Source: Branchiostoma floridae (lineage: Eukaryota; Chordata; Leptocardii; Amphioxiformes; Branchiostomatidae). From it: 64,000 nucleotides of DNA. The stretch's first letter is position 1, and each line of letters opens with the position of its first letter. Made by a program: the position numbers and the translations under genes. The stretch spans positions 8,208,491-8,272,490 of the forward strand of contig NC_049995.1 of assembly GCF_000003815.2 (NCBI RefSeq), in the 5' to 3' direction. Below the pieces are notes generated by a model that did no database searches, had not been told where the DNA came from, and saw nothing but the letters and a program-made list of their open reading frames with translations. This document shows, piece by piece, positions 60,813 to 64,000 of the stretch.

Positions 60813-61847
60813 CCTCCCAGATCCGGCACAATATCTGTAATGACAGGATAAACAAGCGCTGAAATAAGAGGCAATAGAGTTGTAGTTATTCATATTAACG
60901 TTCTTGGTTGTTGGCACTTTTTAAAGTGTACAGAGAAGAGTTCATCGGTTAGGTAGGAGTCTCGCTCCAGTTGAAACCGCTTCTCTTGTCTCTTCAGTCA
61001 GTATACAATCATGTGGTTTGTCCAGAGCTCTATAATTATACATGACTGGATAATTTTCCATGACTCTGTTCAGTCTTGCCTTAAAACTGTTCACGCCTGG
61101 CGCTGAGACCACATCATCTGGAAATCCACCATGGCACTACTCTGTTGCTAAAAAAGTCATGCCTTTTACTGCTGTTTGATCTCGGCATTGTTAAACGTAG
61201 GCTGGGTCCCTTCATCCTCCCTTCCCTCTTAACTTCCGGTATGCAAGGCACGGTATCATATAGCCCATGTGTGTATTTATAGGTGTTGATGAGGTCTCCC
61301 TGTAGTCTCCTATACAGTAGGGTGGGTAGTTTTGAGGTTTAAAATCCTATCACGAATTATTTACTTCTATCATTATGTGTACTTCCAAATGTGGCCCTAA
61401 TTCCTAATCCCCAAGCAGATCCTCTGTGTCGGACCAGCAGTATCTATGTAGGTTGTTTCTGAACATAGATACTGTCAGCCCGCAACCAAAGATCTGCTTA
61501 AGATTACTACCGGTAATTCTGACCAAACTCATGGATATGGAAAAACCCACCAAACAGCGCTACACACATCTGGTCAAAACCGCACTAGCAAGCCAGTTAC
61601 TAATGGTTTGCAGCGGGATTTAGCAGGGCGAAACAATTAATGGAGCACAGCAAATAAGCCCTTTCACATCTAGGTTACCACGCACACGCGGGTAAGAGAA
61701 ACTCTGGCAAATATGTCAAAGTTGAAGGCACAAAGAACGTAAACGTCCCCCATTTTCCAGGCGCCATTACGTTCCAGACATTGTTACACAAATTGAAAAA
61801 ATGGGCCATCAACTTTGACATATAACCCATGCAGATTTCCTCTCACC

Positions 61848-62312
61848 TAGGGATGTGTACCGGTACAGTGTACCGATACAGTACCGGTACAATCAATTAG
61901 GTACAGGTATCAAAATACCGGAACACTGGTGTACCGGTACTGGACCTGTATCTAATTAGTGCAAGCCAGGCAGGATAACAGGTCAGGGGATGGCCACTTT
62001 GACAGATAAAATTACTGTGAAATTACCACAGCAGTCTCTGAGCCCCAGTGAGGGAAAAACAACAATTTTGTAAGGGTCAAATTTTTGTTGCATCATGTGT
62101 CTACCATAATAAATACGTTTTTATTGGTTCAAACATGCTTCTATCCTTTTAATACATTGTTTTGCCATTATAACATATTATAATATAATATTATCAAATA
62201 ATATTCAATGCCATGCATTTAGGTCCGGACTCATTAGGTCCGGACCTGTACCTAAACCTCTGGATTCGAATCCGGACCTGTACCTAAACGTGGGTTTAGG
62301 TACGCATCCCTA
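61848..62312. mobile_element. hAT-like MITE with perfect 8-bp target duplication
   Basis: Termini TAGGGATGTGTACC and its near complement GGTACGCATCCCTA, flanked by identical CTCTCACC at 61840-61847 and 62313-62320. The 465-bp interior repeats ACCGGTAC and TCCGGACCTGTACC motifs and has no coding frame. Confidence 0.88.
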
Positions 62313-62396
62313 CTCTCACCCGTGCATGCGTGGTAACCTCTGTGAAAGAGCTTATTGCATACAGTACTCTCTCCATTTGATAAAACCTCCTTCAGT

Positions 62397-62603
62397 CCTT
62401 GTTCTGAATGTCAACCAAAAGAGGACTGACAAATAGTGAACCCTCCCACGACCATTTCTGATTGTACGTGGTTGACAGCAATAACGAACCTCCCCTATAG
62501 TTTCAAACACACCATTATCAACACCAGATGTTAGAACGACGGGAAGTTTCCGGCCCGAGGGCAGACATAGGGAGTTCTGGCATACCTTACAGATATAAAC
62601 CAT
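62397..62603 (-). repeat. Upstream block of gene B, paralogous to 58395-58607
   Basis: Partner of the gene A block. It lies 1.6 kb upstream of the gene B start; part of the extra distance is the 465-bp hAT-like element at 61848-62312. A donor-like GTATGC occurs at 62579-62574. It supports tandem duplication of a unit larger than the zinc-finger exon. Confidence 0.5.
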
Positions 62604-62639
62604 GACCTTTAGGCCTTTTTCTATACTTTTTCATGGGAC

Positions 62640-62745
62640 CGCGTGGCGCAATCGTCAGCACGTTTGACTCAGGTCCAGAGTTCAAACCCCGACGTGTCAC
62701 CAGTCTTGTGCACTTGGGAAAGGCACTTTGCACGACTTTCCTCTA
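62640..62745 (+). repeat. tRNA-derived SINE with conserved central part
   Basis: CGCGTGGCGCAATCGTCAGC (A box), AGTTCAAACCCC (B box), then CTTGGGAAAGGCACTTTGCA and GACTTTCCTC, which I associate with SINE bodies in lancelet and other deuterostome genomes. The tRNA anticodon arm is shortened, so not a working tRNA. Confidence 0.6.
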
Positions 62746-63191
62746 TAGGCTACAAAAGTCTGCAGCAAATTGAAGTTGGTAGCCTCAAACACGAAAGAAA
62801 ACAGGAAAATACCAATGAACACCACAAAATTTCCTCTAAAAATGAATGCACCTGAACATACATGCATTTTCACTTGTCTTGAAATAGATTAGGTCGTAAA
62901 TCGTATGAAAAGAAAACCAGTAAACCCCATACAGATCCCATTTGTTTACATAATCTGCTGCATAATTTCCTCCACAAAGTTTTTCTCACTTTCGAAAATT
63001 CTGGTAGAGTAAACAAGAACTATTTCAATCATACATATTTCTCTCTGTACTAAAATATAGTCTATTTTCAATCAGAAACAGCGGACGTCGGAAAGAACCA
63101 TGAAGTTTTTACTTTCGAGAAACGTTTCGCTTTCGAGCTTTATGTGAAATCTACAGAGCTTTTATGATCATAATACAAGAAATTGCCTTAC

Positions 63192-63490
63192 CTGCACAAA
63201 CTGGAACGCTAGTCTTGCACAAAAACGCCGGTTGGTCCTCTAAAACCGCTAAAGTTGTGGTCTTCGAAGGGAAGATTTGGAAGAGATTCTCTCCAGACCA
63301 CGCCGTTTGCCACCGGTAGCGAACAGGAAGTCGCTTTCGGATGACCCGGAAGTAGATAGTGCTACTGTGTCAAACATGATTACCTGATTACCCGAAAGTT
63401 GTCGGAATTTATTAGCTGGATAAACTTTGCGCACGCATTCATTGACAGCGCAGAATCGCTTCGATCTTGAAACCGGCGGACTAACTTGCA
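63192..63490 (-). other. Probable 5' untranslated first exon of zinc-finger gene B
   Basis: On the minus strand a strong donor, GTGCAG followed by GTAAGG, ends an exon at 63192. It can splice to the acceptor at 60835, 22 nt before the gene B start codon, leaving a 2.36-kb intron. The upstream 300 nt are GC-richer than the surroundings. The transcription start is unknown; the outer end given is a guess. Confidence 0.45.
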
Positions 63491-64000
63491 ATAACTGGTG
63501 AATACGCAGGACTTGCTACGTTTTTTAGATTCATAAATGTGTAAACAATGTCTCCAGAGCGCCACACAAGGTCTTTGACCCATATACACTGCATACTAGA
63601 GTCGTTTGTGGTCGTTAGTGGTATTTCCGAGTCGTTTGTGGTATTTAGGCACACCCTACCTAAATCATCTGCATTTACTCTGCTCTTATGACAAACATGT
63701 GGACACTAGAAAATGTGTGGAGGAAATCAGGAACGGGGATGACCTAATGGTGCAATATAACTTTGGCCGCCTGGGAAAGCCGCATGACGGCTGGCTGCTA
63801 AAGTCGGGTCACACGTGCGTATATATTCAAGTCCGTATGAGGTCCGTATGGAAATCTAAGAATCTACCAGACTCCACTGGTTGCTGGAAACATAATAGAA
63901 ATTGGACCCATATAGAGAGATACTATGCCAAAGGAGTTGGCTGGGCCGAAACCGTACTCCTCGGCCAGCTAAATCCTTTGGCATGTTGTGCGTCTATATT
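63491..64000. other. Right end of window
   Basis: No gene seen. GTCGTTTGTGGT and GTAGTGGTATTT-like steps near 63600-63645, and a hairpin at 63926-63984 (ATGCCAAAGGA and GGCTGGGCCGA against their worn complements) that may be the end of another inverted-repeat element. Confidence 0.4.

Noticed and set aside
62640-62700. tRNA gene (tRNA-Trp-like start)
   Set aside because: A- and B-box sequences are present, but the anticodon arm is shortened and the acceptor stem does not close. The following CTTGGGAAAGGCAC body marks a SINE.

Overview
The window looks like genomic DNA from a lancelet (Branchiostoma-type cephalochordate). The evidence is an intron-rich animal gene with canonical GT-AG introns, clustered C2H2 zinc-finger genes built from near-identical CEEC-type fingers, tRNA-derived SINE relics and a very high density of short inverted-repeat transposons. 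There is no operon structure. The species call is inference. Two assembly gaps of 100 N lie at 39818-39917 and 41414-41513.

Region 1 (173-about 54875, + strand): one large gene, an ASAP-family Arf GTPase-activating protein. I could join 29 exons in frame, about 1098 residues. They cover the BAR domain (its first exons lie left of the window), a serine-rich linker, PH, Arf-GAP zinc finger, ankyrin repeats, an acidic/proline-rich region and a C-terminal SH3 domain, ending at 50020. A 3'UTR of up to about 4.85 kb follows. Extra exons that may be alternative are a partial duplicate of the post-GAP exon (26130-26252), a 33-nt microexon (44997-45029) and a weak 51-nt candidate (46513-46563).

Region 2 (29853-36361, - strand): a second gene nested inside the ASAP intron 28471-37637. 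It encodes a small secreted or membrane-anchored coiled-coil protein with a fibrinogen-C-like domain most like that of the Caspr/neurexin-IV family. It has a tandem pair of homologous exons, one of which carries a frameshift.

Region 3 (about 56500-63490, - strand): two tandem paralogous C2H2 zinc-finger genes with 11 and 12 intact fingers. Each coding exon is preceded by a splice acceptor and the same duplicated upstream block. In both genes the array is cut by stop codons at the start of a further finger, and relic fingers lie beyond. In the second gene a transposon with inverted termini and an 8-9 bp target duplication sits inside the relic array.

Repeats dominate the introns: at least nine copies of one palindromic MITE family inside ASAP; PIF/Harbinger-like, TA-flanked, TTAA-flanked and hAT-like elements; a 3-kb foldback element; two near-identical inverted CCTGCAGG-rich elements; 30-bp minisatellites; and non-LTR retrotransposon relics. 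Two dispersed motifs stand out. One is a set of six REST/RE1-like 21-mers carried by a repeat. The other is a set of four stem-loop motifs (CTGANGAA, stem, GA[A/C]A) whose stem sequences differ but keep pairing, resembling a hammerhead-ribozyme core.
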